Shown here in pieces: positions 10,947-23,028 of a stretch of DNA of 64,000 nt. How positions within the stretch are numbered: position 1 is the first letter of the stretch; every line of letters starts with the position of its first letter. Source of the stretch: Prorocentrum cordatum (taxonomy: Eukaryota; Sar; Dinophyceae; Prorocentrales; Prorocentraceae); the NCBI GenBank assembly GCA_963575745.1, contig CAUYUJ010020683.1, forward strand, positions 1 to 64,000. Direction: 5' to 3'. Made by a program: the position numbers and the translations under genes. The notes beneath the pieces were generated by a model. The model was not told where the DNA came from, did no database searches, and saw only the letters and a program-made list of their open reading frames with translations.

Positions 10947-11040
10947 CCAGGCCTGGGTACGACCTCCCAGACCTCCGACGTACATTTCCAGGACAGCGCT
11001 TGCACCGAGGGGCTCATATACGTCTCTGGCGAGGGCTCGC

Positions 11041-11400
11041 CAGGTTCCCGCCCGTGGCCGCACGCGGCCGGTCCGTTGCCGCCCGAATTGCCGCTCGGGT
11101 GGCGGAGGCGAGGCTGTGCCACGCTCGGGCCCGTTGCCGCCTGCCTCCGCCGGTTGACGCCTGCGTGGGTGCGCGGAGGATTCGCCACCTGCCCGCCCGT
11201 TGCCGCCCGTTGTCGCTCGTTGCCGGCCCGTTGCGGCCCTCTGCCGCCCGTGGCCGCTCGGGCGACAGCGTCGAGGATGCGCCACAGTCCCGCCCGTTGC
11301 CGCCCGTTGCCGCTCGCGTGGCAAGCATCGCCAGGGTGCCCTGTCGCTTGCGGGCGGCAGCTGCCACCACACGGCCTCCACCGCATAGCTTCCGCCACAT
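11041..11400. repeat. degenerate CCCGTTGCCGC repeat region
   Basis: The word CCCGTTGCCGC and variants recur many times, and two larger blocks (around 11045-11130 and 11245-11330) resemble each other. This gives repetitive open frames in all six readings; none is taken as coding. Confidence 0.6.
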
Positions 11401-11970
11401 AGCGTCCATTAGTAGGGTGCGAGTCTCATTGGTAGGGGCCCACGCTGGCACACATGGAGATCGAACAAGTTCGCAACGGAGGTGTTTCGCCGGTTGCGGC
11501 CCCCTGGGCCCTCGCCGGGCCCCCGAGGCCGTCGAAGAAAATTGTCGGGGACGAAAGCGGGCCCGTCACGACAGAATCAAGACGTTGGAGGTCTGGGTTT
11601 ATCATGTTCCAGCCTACTTTAAGCCTAGATCACCAGGAATGAGTTCGAGCACCAAGAGAGTACCGAAACTGGAGGGCTTTCACGTGCCGGGCCCTGGGAG
11701 GCGATGCTCGTTCGACACTGTCTCGATACTCTTCTGGGTGCTCGAACATCTTTCTGGGATGAGGTCCGTAAGCACGATGGGAGCAACACAAGTCTGGGTC
11801 CGAATGCGACTCGGGGCGGAGGGCGCGGTTCTTTCCTGGGCGGTGCGGCGGACGTCCGGCCGGCGCGCCCGGGTCGCAGATCGTCGCGCCGCAGCGCGGG
11901 TGCATCGTCAACACACGGGCGGGGGGGGGCGTCGCGCCGCGCAGGGGCACCCGACTGCCCTCTCCCCCAC

Positions 11971-12043
11971 TCCTCCTCCTCCTCCTCCTCCTCCTCCTCC
12001 TCCTCCTCCTCCTCCTCCTCCTCCTCCTCCTCCTCCTCCTCCT
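11971..12043. repeat. (TCC)n tract at the 5' end of the LINE
   Basis: Pure TCC repeat ending exactly where LINE sequence (AGCCGTTCTGGCACAGACGG) begins. A matching (TCC)n lies at the LINE 3' end. Confidence 0.9.
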
Positions 12044-12142
12044 AGCCGTTCTGGCACAGACGGCGCGCTGTGTTTGTTGGCATCTACTTCAGAACGGCAC
12101 AAGGTGCCAACGGGCCAATCTTGGCACGATTCCTCTGACGCG

Positions 12143-13402
12143 ATGGCCCCGCCGAAGCCCATGCCATGGGGACCCATCCCAGCATGGGCCCAGTCGTATG
12201 GCTACAGCTACGCGCCTCAGTGGCAGTGGGGCGCTGCCGCGCCGTTTCCTGGGGCACACCCTGGTGCTCCTGGCCACGGTGATGGTGGTGCAACTACTGG
12301 CCGCTGGACATGTCAGCATGGAGATTGCCGCTGCAAGAAGAACGACGCCCGCTCCCCTGTTTGCAAGCACTGCGAGCGACCCCGAGGTTCTGCTCCAGGG
12401 ACGCAGCCTCCAGGTACGTGGTCGGTTGGGCTTCCGATTCAGCCGCAGCATGGTGCAGTACAGTCAGCGGCACCAGGTGGGCAGCCTCAACAGGTCGGCC
12501 CCGAACCGCAGAAGTATGATGACTACTCGGTTGACGAGCTCCAGCAGCTCATCGACACCGCCACGAAGCATAACGACACGGCCAACATCAGCTTCTGCAA
12601 GGCGGCCCTCGAGCGCACGAAGGCCCGTGATCGCCCCGTACCACCCAAGCCCCTACAGCGATAAGCGAATGATGTACATCAGGCGCTCGCGATCACTGAG
12701 AGGAGGCTTGAGAAGGCGCTGGATGTTTGGGCGTCTGCTCGCGAATGGGTTGCCAAGAAGCATGCTGAAGTCGTCAAGCTCCGTGTCGAGTTGGCTGAGA
12801 AGGACCGCATCCACACTGACCTGGCCGGGCAGTTGCACGCGAACGTGTGCAAGCCGCCACCGTCTCAGCCGAACACGGCTACGCAGATCAATGTACGTGA
12901 CCTACTTGATGGCCGGCTTTCGGAGATCAGCATCGTCGGTGGCGACGAGTTGCTGGGTGTTCCGTCTGCAGAGTACGACTTCTCCACGGAGGACATCGAG
13001 CTGCTGCAGAGCAGGCAGAAGGAAATGCTTGCGGGAGTCCGCCAGCTGGCCACCACGCTGTACTCGGACCTGGTCGCAACTCTCGACAAGGCGAAGAAAG
13101 AACATCGTGAGCATCTCCCCAGGCTGTCCCACAAGAAGCGGAAGACTGGCGAAGGTGCAGCTCCAGGAGGTGGTGGAGGTGCTGAAGGTGCTGGAGGTGA
13201 TGAACGTGCCGCCGCTCACGCAGGCGCCAGTGCAGGTAGTGCTGGTGGACCCGCTGCTGCTGCCGCCGAAGTGCCCCAACCAGGTGCCGACGGTGTTTCC
13301 CTTCGTGAGCTGGCCGCACGTGCTGCTGCTCAGCCTCCTGAGGCCTCTGCCCCCAGCCAGCCATCCAAAGAGGGCCCCCCTGGACAGGGTAGGAGTGACT
13401 GA
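12143..13402 (+). pseudogene. LINE ORF1 protein (RanBP2-type zinc finger, coiled coil), one nonsense mutation
   Basis: It begins MAPPKPMPWGPIPAW. Residues 55-77 fit a RanBP2-type zinc finger: W55-x-C57, C62, N67, C74-x2-C77 within WTCQHGDCRC and KNDARSPVCKHCERP. This family binds single-stranded RNA or ubiquitin, so an RNA-binding ORF1 role is inferred. A TAA at 12662-12664 (codon 174) interrupts the frame, but the same frame continues at once into a Leu/Glu/Lys-rich segment (TERRLEKALDVWASAREWV...) that looks like a coiled coil. It then passes to a low-complexity Gly/Ala/Pro tail ending at 13402. The identical frame on both sides of the stop argues for one mutation rather than two genes. ORF2 starts about 100 bp downstream. 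Confidence 0.75.
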
Positions 13403-13499
13403 GTCCAGGGGGGGGCGGGGCAATGCAGTTGATAACTTGTTGCAACAACAGCCAGTCTTAGGACCTAAGTTTTACAAGGTACAGGATAGCGACCCCGAC

Positions 13500-16400
13500 A
13501 TGTCTCCATCTCATGGCGTCCTCAGAGCCCCAGCCCACCCTGGCCCAGAAGACTTTGAGTTAGTTTTTGAAGCCATTAACTCCAGCAGCTGGACGTCGGC
13601 TAAACCCTTGCTTTTTAAATCCCCCGCTCATATAATTTTAGTACAGGAGCATCACTTAGCTAAGAAGACTGCGATTGAAGAAGCCTCTTCCTGGTGTCGT
13701 CGCCACGGCTGGCTTGCTCGAATTTCTCCTGCCCTGGTCACGCCCGAGGGGGGCGCGTCTGGTGGTGCGGCGATTCTGGTTCGGGACTGGCTAGGCTGTT
13801 ACGACATCACTAAGGGACCTGACTTCTACCCAGGCCGCGCGACAGTGTGCTGGGTACAAATGCCGGGTGGCATCACCATCCTTTGCTGCTCGCTCTACCT
13901 CAAGGACTCCGAAGGACTATCGGAGCTCAGCCCCGGTGTCTTAGCCAAGGTCGGGGCTTTGTGTAATTCCTGCTCCTCCCCTTACCCCGTGGGGGGAGAC
14001 TTTAATATGCCCCCTTCTGAGCTCGCCGAGTGTGACTTTGCGGCTGGCCTCTCGGCCAACATCGCTTACCCCCCTGACTCTATCTCGTGCACCAGTAATG
14101 CTGAGGGAGGAGGGAACATGCTTGACTATTTCATCACCAGTCCTGGACTCGGCAAAGGGGTTGCTGGCGCGTCGGTCGTGTTGACTGCGGATGCCCGCCC
14201 GCATCGGCCCGTCCGCATTCGCTTCCATAAGTCCCTGGCCGATCTGCAGGTTCTGTCGTTTGTCCGCCCCCCTCCCATCCCTGCCCCCCTCCCCATGGGG
14301 CCCTTTCCGAAGCCCTCCAGCTGGCAGGAAACTCTTAACTGTGCTGAACATGCTCTCACGCTCGTCCGTTCTGGAGCCCCCAGGCCCTCGATCCAGCGTC
14401 GCGTTAATTTATTATATAAGTTCTGGGCCAATCAGTCCGAAACGGAACTGGAGTCGGCTTATCAGGTGAAGTTCCCCATTCGAGGAATTCGTGGCAAGGT
14501 TCCCAAGCTCGCTTGGAAGTCGGCTCTCGCCCATGGCCGCAGTCGTAAGCCCAGGCAGCCAGAGCTCTACGCGTTGCGCTGGCTCGAAGGTAGCGTTCGC
14601 CTGCTCATTGTTTACGCCAGCGCGGACCGCTGGCGCCAGGCTCACGAAGTCTCGCAACTCTTGCTTTCCCCTCCCAAAGATTACAGCGATCATCTTGTCA
14701 CATTTCGAGACCTGGCGCTGCGGGTCCAGGATCATGTTAAGCCGATTGTTGAGTACACTGCATCCGTAGGTCAGTCAGTGCCAGGCGACCACGCGTGGCA
14801 GGCTGCAGGAGGTGATATTTTGGAAGCGTTGAGTGAGGTGCTGGGCACTTACTCGGCCACTGCCAGGGCTGAGGCTGCTGCCAATTGGAAAGGGTGGCTG
14901 TGCGATGGCATCGAGGGAGGGGGAAAGCGCGCTCACAATTGGACCCCCCACCCACCCACCTACACACACACCGCTTGGACACCCACCCACACCGTTTCGT
15001 CCAAGGGTGAAGTTCTTGCCGACCCCAAAAATCTCTTGCAGACGGAGTGTGCTCGTTTTTTTCTGGCCTCTGGAGGGCCCAGGGCCCCCCGTTCCCTGGC
15101 AAGCAAGGCTTAGCAATGCCTTGACCCTCTCCCTTGGGTTGATCCAGACACCATCCGTCAGGCGTCTCGGTCTTATATGCTTGCCTCGGCTGTAGGTGTC
15201 GATGGGTTTCGCATGCGACACTTTCAGGTTCTGAGCGATTCGGCTCTCCACGTCCTCATGACCCTTTGGTCCGTCATGGAAAGCATTGGTTTGATTCCGA
15301 AGCAGGTTCGCGTTTTGAGTTTGGCCCTCCTTGAAAAATCCTACTGGGGGGGATGGAGGCCGATCGGCATTTTCGCTGGCTTTTATAGGTTCTGGGGGCG
15401 GCTGCGGCGGCCTGTCCTCCAGGCCTGGGAGTCCAGCGTCAGCAGGCAGTGCCTGGCCGCCTCTGCCTTTACAGGTGCAGAATATGCGGTCTGGGGACCG
15501 GCGTTGCGCTCCGAGGCCGCCGCATGCAGCTCGCAGGTGTCTTGCGGCACGTTGTGGGGCCGAGTCAAATTCTTCGAGGCGGTATGTTTGGAGAAGCTCA
15601 GGGATCGTTGCCAGTTCTTGAGCATCCCGCCGCAGATGGCCAATGTCCGCCTCAACATGTATGCATGGCCGTGCTTTGTCATGCTAGGCTCGATGGTCCA
15701 AGGACCGTTTTATGCGCTTCGAGGAGTCATTGCTGGCTGCTCTGCTGCCACCAGCTTCGTGCGAGCTTTTGTGATTCCTTCTTTTGACCTTCTCTCCCCC
15801 AGGGTCCAGAAGGGTCTCGACGTGCACATTGATGATTGCGGTCATTATATCCAGGCTCGTCCGTGCTCCACTGTAAATCTAATTGTCGAGGCTGCTAGAG
15901 AGCTTCACCACGTTATCACTGAAGACATGGACTGTGCGATATCTCTGGGTAAGGCCACTCTTGTTTGCTCCTCCACTGCTCACGGCGATCGCATCAAGAA
16001 GCTGCGTGGCCTTTTGGCCGGAACGCCACAGGACACGGCTGCCAATCTTGGGGTTGATGAGACCGCGGGCATGGGAAGGAGGGGAGGCAGGAGGGGAAAG
16101 AAGTATGCTCAAAGGCGGCGTGCATTTAAACTACGGCAAGCTAGGTTTCGAAGATGCAAGTTTATGTTCGGGCGGCACACATGCCGCATCTTTTTCATCA
16201 GGCCCGCTTGCTGGACTATTTTATGATGCAGATACCCACGCAGCATCCGACTATGAGTTGGCCTGTGCGCGTCGTGGCTTAGGTTCCACCATGAAACCAT
16301 CCTCAGGGCAGCGTTCCCTCACCTCCCCTCTCATTCTCTCGAACGATCCCATGTGGAGGGCCGCTGTGGCCCCTATCGTCCGGTATTCGAAGGAGGTTGT

Positions 16401-18102
16401 GGGGTCCCTGACGAGGCTGTCTGAGCGTGCTCTGTCGTTCCGTGTCTTGAGTGAGGCGTGGAAAACCATTGTTTGTCGACACCCCCGCCCCCTGTCCTGG
16501 CGTCAGGTCCGAGGCCCTCTGCAGGCCATGCGTCTTTCGCTCATCAGGACAGGATGGCACATGCCGTCGTGGCACACCCTTGTCAACGACTTCGGTGATG
16601 AGGTTCAGCTCGCGACTTCGTCCCCTGCGCTTTTGGCCGATCTGCTCTTCGAAGGGGTGATGGCCACACGCCAGAGGGCGGTAGGTGACAAGCTGGGGAC
16701 TGGGAGGGTGCGCTTCGATGTCGTGGCCTCAAAGTTGCGACGCTCGGCCCATTCGCCTCGCGATCGTGGTTGTATCAGATTGGTCGCCTGCGATGGCACC
16801 TGGACTAAGGACCGTGTCATCCAGCGAGGCTATGAGCTTCAAGACGATTGTTGCCCTCTCTGCGAAGGTGCTCCTGACTCTTTCATGGACCGTCTCTGGC
16901 AGTGCCCGTGCGTGGCCGAACAGCGCCTCGAGGCCTGTGATGCTGCCATTGTCGAGGGCGCCGCCAGGGTCATGAGCGAAGGTAATGATAGGAGAAAGGC
17001 TGTTTTTTGTTCCAGGGGCATCTTCCTCCATCCAGGGGACTGGTTGCCGAGGCCCGCGGAGGCTGGGAACATCGCCCACTCTCTCGCTGGAGGTCCAGGG
17101 TCCGTTCCTGGCGCCGTAGGAGTTTCGGGTGACGTCTTCTGGGACGGTTCGTCCTACAAGCACGTCGTCAAGGAGCTGTCGCGGGCGGGCTGGGGGTTTG
17201 TCTCTGCGGGCGCCCAGGGAGAGGTCATCGCCTCGGTTTCAGGAGCGGTGTCGAGGCCATTTCCCCAGACCTCGCAGGCGGGTGGGTACAGCGCCTACTC
17301 GGCCACTGCTCAATGCCTGGAAGGGCCCGCTGCGGGCCATGCGGATTGCATAAGGGGTCGCCAGGGCCCATGGTGCCCCCAAGGCTTTTCGTTTCAGTTA
17401 TAAGAAGAAGTACCCTGGCAGTGCTGCGTTTGCCGCTTCACCACACTTGAGATATGTTAGGAAGGTGAAGGCCCACACTGCCGAGTCTGCCGACATGTCC
17501 GCCGAAGACAGGTTTTCAATGCAGGGCAACGATGCAGCCGATAGAGCTGCTAAGTTAGGTGCTGCCCTCCATCCGCAGGCCAGTGCGGGCGAGATGGCAC
17601 AAGTCGAGCGCTGTGTCAAAGTTGCCCGAGCTGTCTGTAGAGTTACCGCCGTGGTCCTTCCATGCTGGCGAAGCTTGATCTCGATGGGGTAAAGCGTGCC
17701 ATTCCCATGCCACCTCCTCCTCCTCCTCTGGGGCCTCGCTTCGATCACCAATGGGAATGGTGCCGCAACTGCTGGCGATGCATGTGCTGCCTACGCTTTC
17801 GTCGCTGCGCAGAGCGGCCGCTTTTCGGCGGGTGCCGAGGTGAGCCTCCGCCCGCTGTACAGAGTATGTCGCATTTAGGCCACCGCCTGCTGGCCTTGCA
17901 GTGCAGTGACGAATCGCCGCTCTTCGTCTGCGTCAGCTGTAAAGCCTGCACCTGCCTCGGGCGCGTGCTGCGGTTGGGCCGTGCATGCGATCCGACCAAA
18001 ACTGGCCGCAATGATAAGGGTCGCTGGCGGCTCATGAAGCGTGGGTACCACCCTAAGCTCAAAGGGGTTACGGTCGAGCCTATGCCCGATATAGATGAGT
18101 GA
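13500..18102 (+). pseudogene. LINE ORF2 polyprotein (APE endonuclease, reverse transcriptase, RNase H, Cys-rich C-terminus), broken
   Basis: Endonuclease: VQEHH (13641-13655, catalytic Glu), GGDFNM (13992-14009) and ADARPHRPVRI near 14185 (His). A TAG at 15111-15113 interrupts, but the frame continues: GVDGFRMRHF (15195-15225), RPIGIFAGFYRF, KFFEAV in the motif A position (no clear FD), RGVIAGCSAATS (motif B) and HIDDCG (15823-15840, the catalytic Asp pair). A frameshift near 16160-16200 moves to frame 1, which carries a CPLC...C zinc motif (16852 on) and the RNase H start (FWDGS, 17140-17156). A second shift near 17345-17400 leads to KVKAHTAES and GNDAADRAAKLGAAL (RNase H). A third near 17662-17692 leads to a Cys-rich tail (WCRNCWRCMCC, CVSCKACTC). 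At ~1,500 codons it has normal LINE length. The copy cannot make an intact enzyme. Confidence 0.85.
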
Positions 18103-18309
18103 ATATCACTGCTTGTTCTATTCTCTCTTTTCCCGCTGTTCACCTGTTGGGCAGTGACGTGTGCTTCTTTCACTTGACAGGCTCATTTGTTTGTGGCCTC
18201 TACCCCCTGCGTTGGAGCGGAAGAAGGTGGGTCCTTGATCGCTCTGCCCAGTTGGCCACAGGGCCGCCTCTGGGGGGCCCACCACGGGGGCATTGGCTCT
18301 TCGTTTGAG

Positions 18310-19020
18310 TTTGGCCCACACCAGGGATGGAGCTGGCTATCGTCCTAGCGTTCGCTACACCAGGGGTAGTTCGGCCGAGTCGCCCTGGCGTCGCCTCTGG
18401 TTTGTGCGCGCGCGGGTGCGCGCGCGTCTGCACGTGCATCAGGCACCCCAGTTGTGAGGGAAGGTGCGCTGCACGCGTGCTTCGTTCTGACGGGAGCCTG
18501 GCACGGGGGCATCTGTGCCCCGACAGTTGCCTTTTCCAGGCTTCTGCTTACCAGTGCTTAGGTTGATCGGGATTTCTGTTCATCGTCCTGGCGTTCGCTA
18601 CACCAGGGATGAGAGTGGTCTCGGTGTATCAATGAGCAATCGTGTGTCGCGCGCGTGTCCCTTGCACGTGTATCAGGCACCCCACTGTGGGGGAAGGTGC
18701 ATTGCACGTGTGCAGGGTGTTGCTAGTTACGCTGCCTGCCCGAACCCGAGCCGCGGGTTCTGTCTGTCTCGTGCCATCAGCGGAGGCGCAGGTTACGCAG
18801 CCTGCCTTGAACCCGAGCCTTGGGGTTTCTCTTGCTTTTAGCACTTTAGCTGGCCGTTTGTTTCTTGCGGGCACGGTAGCCCCCGCATTTGGATGGGGTG
18901 GTCCTTGCGGGCCTCTCTGTCTCCGTTGTGCTGGTGCTGCCTGTGGGAGTACACGGCGCGGTCGGCGGGGGGTGCAGGTTACGCAGCCTGCCCTAGAACC
19001 CGAGCCTTGTGGTTCCCCCT
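18310..19020 (+). repeat. LINE 3' region with internal repeats
   Basis: The block GTTACGCAGCCTGCC followed by GAACCCGAGCC occurs three times (near 18724, 18790 and 18976). The block CGTTCGCTACACCAGGG followed by CATCAGGCACCCC occurs twice (near 18350 and 18592). CACCTGTTGGGCAGTG occurs at both 18141 and 19318. No coding frame is supported after 18102. Confidence 0.65.
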
Positions 19021-19348
19021 GCCAGCGACGCCCCCTCCCCCCCCACCTTTTCCCTTCGGGACCCCGTGTGGACGGCCTGGTAGCCATGGGCTGCCAGGTG
19101 ACCGTCGGCCGAGGGTACCTGGGGGGGCGACTGGCACGGGGGCTGCTGGGTACCAGCTACCTTGACCGTTGTCCGCCCCCCTCCTCCACAGCTCATTGCA
19201 AGATGGAGGGCGCCGCACTGGACGCAACGCCGTCCAGTGTAGGCTTTGCGCCAATGAGCGCCCTCTGAGGGATTCGCCTCCCCTCAGTTGTATTTTGGCA
19301 TCGGCGTTCCCTCAGGTCACCTGTTGGGCAGTGTGGAATGGAAAAAAA

Positions 19349-19438
19349 TCCTCCTCCTCCTCCTCCTCCTCCTCCTCCTCCTCCTCCTCCTCCTCCTCCT
19401 CCTCCTCCTCCTCCTCCTCTTCCTCCTCCTCCTCTCGT
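19349..19438. repeat. (TCC)n tract at the 3' end of the LINE
   Basis: Starts directly after the element's terminal GAAAAAAA. Same orientation as the tract at 11971-12043. Confidence 0.9.
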
Positions 19439-19477
19439 CCCCCTTTTCCCCCTCCTCCTTTCCTCCTCTTCTTTTTA

Positions 19478-19656
19478 GAAATGAAACAAATCACGACGGG
19501 AGGTTTCTCGCCATTTTCGGCCTTCGGGGGCCCTTATACTGGGCCTCGGGACCGGCAACCAAACGATTCGGGATGAAACACCGGTCCCGGGGAATGGGTC
19601 GAGACCTCCTTGGGGGTCGACGTCACGGAAAAATCATGACGTCGGGGGCCTGGGGA
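19478..19656. mobile_element. E element, copy 2
   Basis: AATCACGACGGGAGGTTT on the left, TTCGGGATGAAACACCGG inside, and CATGACGTCGGGGGCCTGG on the right. About 180 bp. No ORF. Confidence 0.75.
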
Positions 19657-20040
19657 CGGGGATCGAGCCAAACGCGGATTCACACACGTGCAGCGTAGGC
19701 AGTCTCGCTGCCCCCCTCCCTCCGCCGTTCTCATGCATCCTTCCCACCTCCTCCTCCTCTGCTCCCCTTGTCTTCTCCGCGGCCGCTCGGATCACAGGGG
19801 GGAGCAGGAGGATCAGACGCAGGAGCTAACGGGAGTCGGTCCGAGCGGCCTCCCCTCGCATCCGCGGGCAAGTGTGTTCGTCTGGCCGGCCTCGCGCGGC
19901 CGCCTGCAGCCTCCCGCCGGAGAGTCCTCGCCTGGCCGCCCTAGCAGCTGCAGTCTCAACCCGCACGGTGCATGAGGATGGGCAGCCTTCCCAGGGGTGC
20001 CCATTGTTAATTTCTTATTATTCGAAATTTGTTTGAGTTT

Positions 20041-20160
20041 TGTTGGGGGCCAAGATCCTTTCATTTCTAATTGTTCTAGCTTGGGCCTCTTTCTTGCCAC
20101 TAGGGGGCCAGGGACAATTAGAAACGAGCACAGTTAGAAATGAGCACGATTAGAAATGAA
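20041..20160. repeat. S repeat, copy 1
   Basis: Contains CCTTTCATTTCTAATTGTTC, TTGGGCCTCTTTCTTGCC and two or three tandem AATTAGAAAYGAGCAC units. The 5' TTTCTAATTG pairs with the 3' CAATTAGAAA, so it can fold. The second copy is at 61.0 kb. Confidence 0.75.
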
Positions 20161-21001
20161 CCCGCCTAAAGCCTGAACCCACTTGTAGTTGAGCGGACTC
20201 CATTGGCAACCCAAAGGCATGGATCCACCCGCGGCTAGCTGCACCCCAGATGTGCTCGCCCACCCGCTTAAAACAGCAGCTCAATTATCATTGTACACAC
20301 CCGCGCTAAGCTGCAACTCGCGTGGCCTTTCATCAAAACCGCCTCAAGCTGCACCCCGCCTCAAGCTGCACCCGCAATGTCCTGGCCCACCCGACTAAAA
20401 CTGTGGCCAAGCCCAAGTCACCATCCGCCCAAACCTGCAATCCGAATGGTCATATCATACTTGATGACCCAAACACCTGCAACTCAAATACTGGCACTGA
20501 TCATGCTACAGTGGGCGCGTGTAACGCTGCACCCGCTCAACAAATGGTCGAGCGAATACCTATGTGTTTGTCACATGCTTCTGGTGAGCAGCTTATCGTC
20601 GGTATAGCATGTATGCCTGGACGACCAAGACGCACTCTCGGGATGTCTTGGTGGTCGTGCCGCGCCGCCCCACCACGCTACGACGCAACACGCTCACCAC
20701 GCCCCGATTCTCGAGCGTGAGAGTTCCGAGCTTTGGCCGTCCTGGGGCTCTCTTGGGGGGCCTCTTGGGCCCTTTTGGAAGCCTCTTTGGGCCCTCTTTG
20801 TGCCTCTTGGGGGCTCTCTCAGGGGCCGTCTCGGTGCCCTCCTGGGCCGTCTTGGGGCCCTCTTGGCTGTCCGCTAGCACGGCGTGGCATGGCGCTTGGG
20901 CCGCCGCCGCGACACGTTATAAGCAGCGGTTATACTCACCGCAGCAGGGACACTGATGACCAACGTGCGTGCTGCATCGGCCTCGCTCGCAGTGCGAGCG
21001 T
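20161..21001. other. unassigned spacer with weak repeats
   Basis: Recurring CTGCACCCGC / CTGCAACTC words at 20215-20560. A fragment at 20723-20878 resembles the GGGCCGTCTTGGGG-rich part of the 5.5-8.6 kb repeats. No gene was recognised. Confidence 0.5.
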
Positions 21002-21152
21002 GAAGTCGGGCCTGTCCCTCTGCAGGAGGAATATCCCCAAATAGTCAAACATAGTATGGTGACGATTTTTTGTTTTTGGGCTATGCCTGAATCGTTTTGA
21101 TTGTTTTATTTGTCGTCAAAATTCCTTTTGTAAGATGACGCGCCCGACCTAA
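21002..21152. mobile_element. A element, copy 3
   Basis: AAGTCGGGCCTGTCCCTC...GCAGG at the left and GATGACGCGCCCGACCTAA at the right; T-rich interior. From 21153 to 21700 no gene was seen, only AT-richer unassigned sequence. Confidence 0.8.
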
Positions 21153-21699
21153 TGCGAGGGGTGAGATGGAACAGGGGGGAGGAAGAGCCTGAGGCGCAAC
21201 GGCAGCAGAGGCAGCATCGGGAGGGGACTGCCGTTTTTAATACATGCTCCGCGTGCGGCTCATGTAATAAGCATGCATGGGTTTAGGATTAAACAACGAC
21301 GATGAGTTCATGCATAACTTATTCATACATTAGTCATGTGCTAAACATCCTATATGTTTAAAAATCCTATGTACTAGAAAACTGCCCTGGACGGGGGAAG
21401 AGATATGAAGACATCGGGGGACGAGTGGGGAACGACTGGGCGGCGGCCAAGAGGGCGTTACTGACTAGGGGAGGAGGATATCTTGGCGGGGGCCATGATA
21501 TCTCTCCGGATTTCATGGCCTCCCCCCCGTTTGTCTTTCATCATGTCCATTGGACCCCCATGGGCGGCAAACGCGCCTCGGGCCACGATTTGCACGTCCC
21601 TCTTGGACGTTCCCCCCCCATCTGGACGCCCCCGAGGGAAGAGGAGGAACAAGGGGACAATATGTGGAGTAGGAGGAAGGATGTGAGTCGATATACAGG

Positions 21700-21952
21700 T
21701 ACGAGGAGGAGGAGGAGGATGAGGAGGATGAGGAGGAGGAGGAGGCGGAGGAGGACGAGGCGGAGGAGGAGGAGGAGGAGGAGGAGTAGGGGGAGGGAGG
21801 AGGAGGAGGAGGGGGAGGAGGAGGAGGAGAAGGAGGAGGAGGAGGAGGAGGAGGAGGAAGAGGAGGAGTAGGAGAAGGAAAATGAAGAGGAGCAGCAGGA
21901 GGAGCAGGAAGAGCAGGAGGAGGAGGAGGAGGAGGAGGAGGAGGAGGAGGAT
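21700..21952. repeat. (GGA)n tract
   Basis: Imperfect GGA/AGG repeat. Another short GGA run follows at 22048-22095. The frames through it are not genes. Confidence 0.9.
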
Positions 21953-22349
21953 TGTGCTAGGATTGTGCTACTTAGGACTTACGCAGATGGAAAGCACCAC
22001 GCAAGCCGCCTCACGCCTTGCAAGCCGTACTTACATAGGCGTTCCTGGTGAGGAGGAGGAGGAGGAGGAGGAGGAGGAGGAGGAGGAAGAGGAGGGGGGG
22101 GGACCGCCTTTCTCCCCCACGGCCCCTCGCCCCGCCTCGTCCTCGCTTGGGTCGCACATCTCGCCAGCCGCCTCGTCGCCGCGTCCGCGGGTGGGGCCCC
22201 GGGTGCGGTCGTCGATGCGCCCCCTGCGCGTGCGTGCGCCCGCCCTCCCTGGGCGGCCCGTCCGAGCGTCCTGGGGACGCTGCAGGGTCGCGGGCGCAGC
22301 CGCGAGGGCGGGAGAGGGGAAGGGGGAGGAGCGCGCGAGTCGGAGGAGG

Positions 22350-22545
22350 GATCCCAGACCTCCTCGCGTTGCGACACGACTTGCGACGGGAGGTCTGTCG
22401 CAATTTGTTCGGCCTCCGGGGAGCCCTTCCCGGGCCTCGGGGCCGGCAGAACACGACTCAGGATGAAGAACCGGTCCCCGGGAAGGGGTCCAGACCTCAG
22501 GGGGACGGCGTTGTGAAGAAATCACGACGTCGGGGGTCTGGGATC
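22350..22545. mobile_element. E element, copy 3
   Basis: The ends are perfect inverted repeats GATCCCAGACC / GGTCTGGGATC. The interior has ACTCAGGATGAAGAACCGG. This copy best defines the element termini. Confidence 0.8.
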
Positions 22546-23028
22546 GCAGCACGAGGGGGTCGTGTGGGAGGGCAGCTGGGGCAGCATCCGTCCTTGGCTC
22601 AGCGATGGAATTGGTTTGAAACGGCTGCCAGTTTCGGCCAGAACGCAGGAAGACCTGGCAGACACCGCGTGATTCACCTCCTGGCCAGCGAGCCAGCCGA
22701 ATGTGCTGCTGCCCTCTTCGCCAGTGGAAGCTCAGGGTGGCCCACGATACCATGTTATGTGTGTCAGCTTGGTGCTTTAACGCGCCAGTGCGAGTAGTGA
22801 TGGGGGAAAACGGGTAATGTTGAGTCAGTGACTGACTTGCCCCCTCCTCTCACATTTTCGCCTGCCAGGTGTCCCCATCTCTCCTGGCTCTTCTTCCCCA
22901 CAACCTCTCTCCTCATGCGTATCTCCTGAGTGCCAAAACCTCTCTGCCTCCCCCATGACCGCCTCGCCCTCTCTTCCTCCGGTGTCCTCGTTCTCCTCGC
23001 CCTCTCGCGCGCTCGTCCCGCTCCACAG

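Larger units (their letters stand above)
12044..19348 (+). mobile_element. non-LTR retrotransposon (LINE), near full length, decayed
   Basis: The element has a short 5' leader, ORF1 (12143-13402), ORF2 (13500-18102), a long 3' region with internal repeats, and a terminal GAAAAAAA. Both ends abut (TCC)n. No long terminal repeats were found. The domain order endonuclease-RT-zinc finger-RNase H is that of APE-type LINEs. In-frame stops and frameshifts show this copy is inactive. End positions are inferred from the change of sequence character at the microsatellites. Confidence 0.8.

Noticed and set aside
22100-22350. GC-rich open frames between (GGA)n and element E3
   Set aside because: Several frames are open on both strands with Pro/Arg/Ala-rich composition; nothing separates coding from GC bias.
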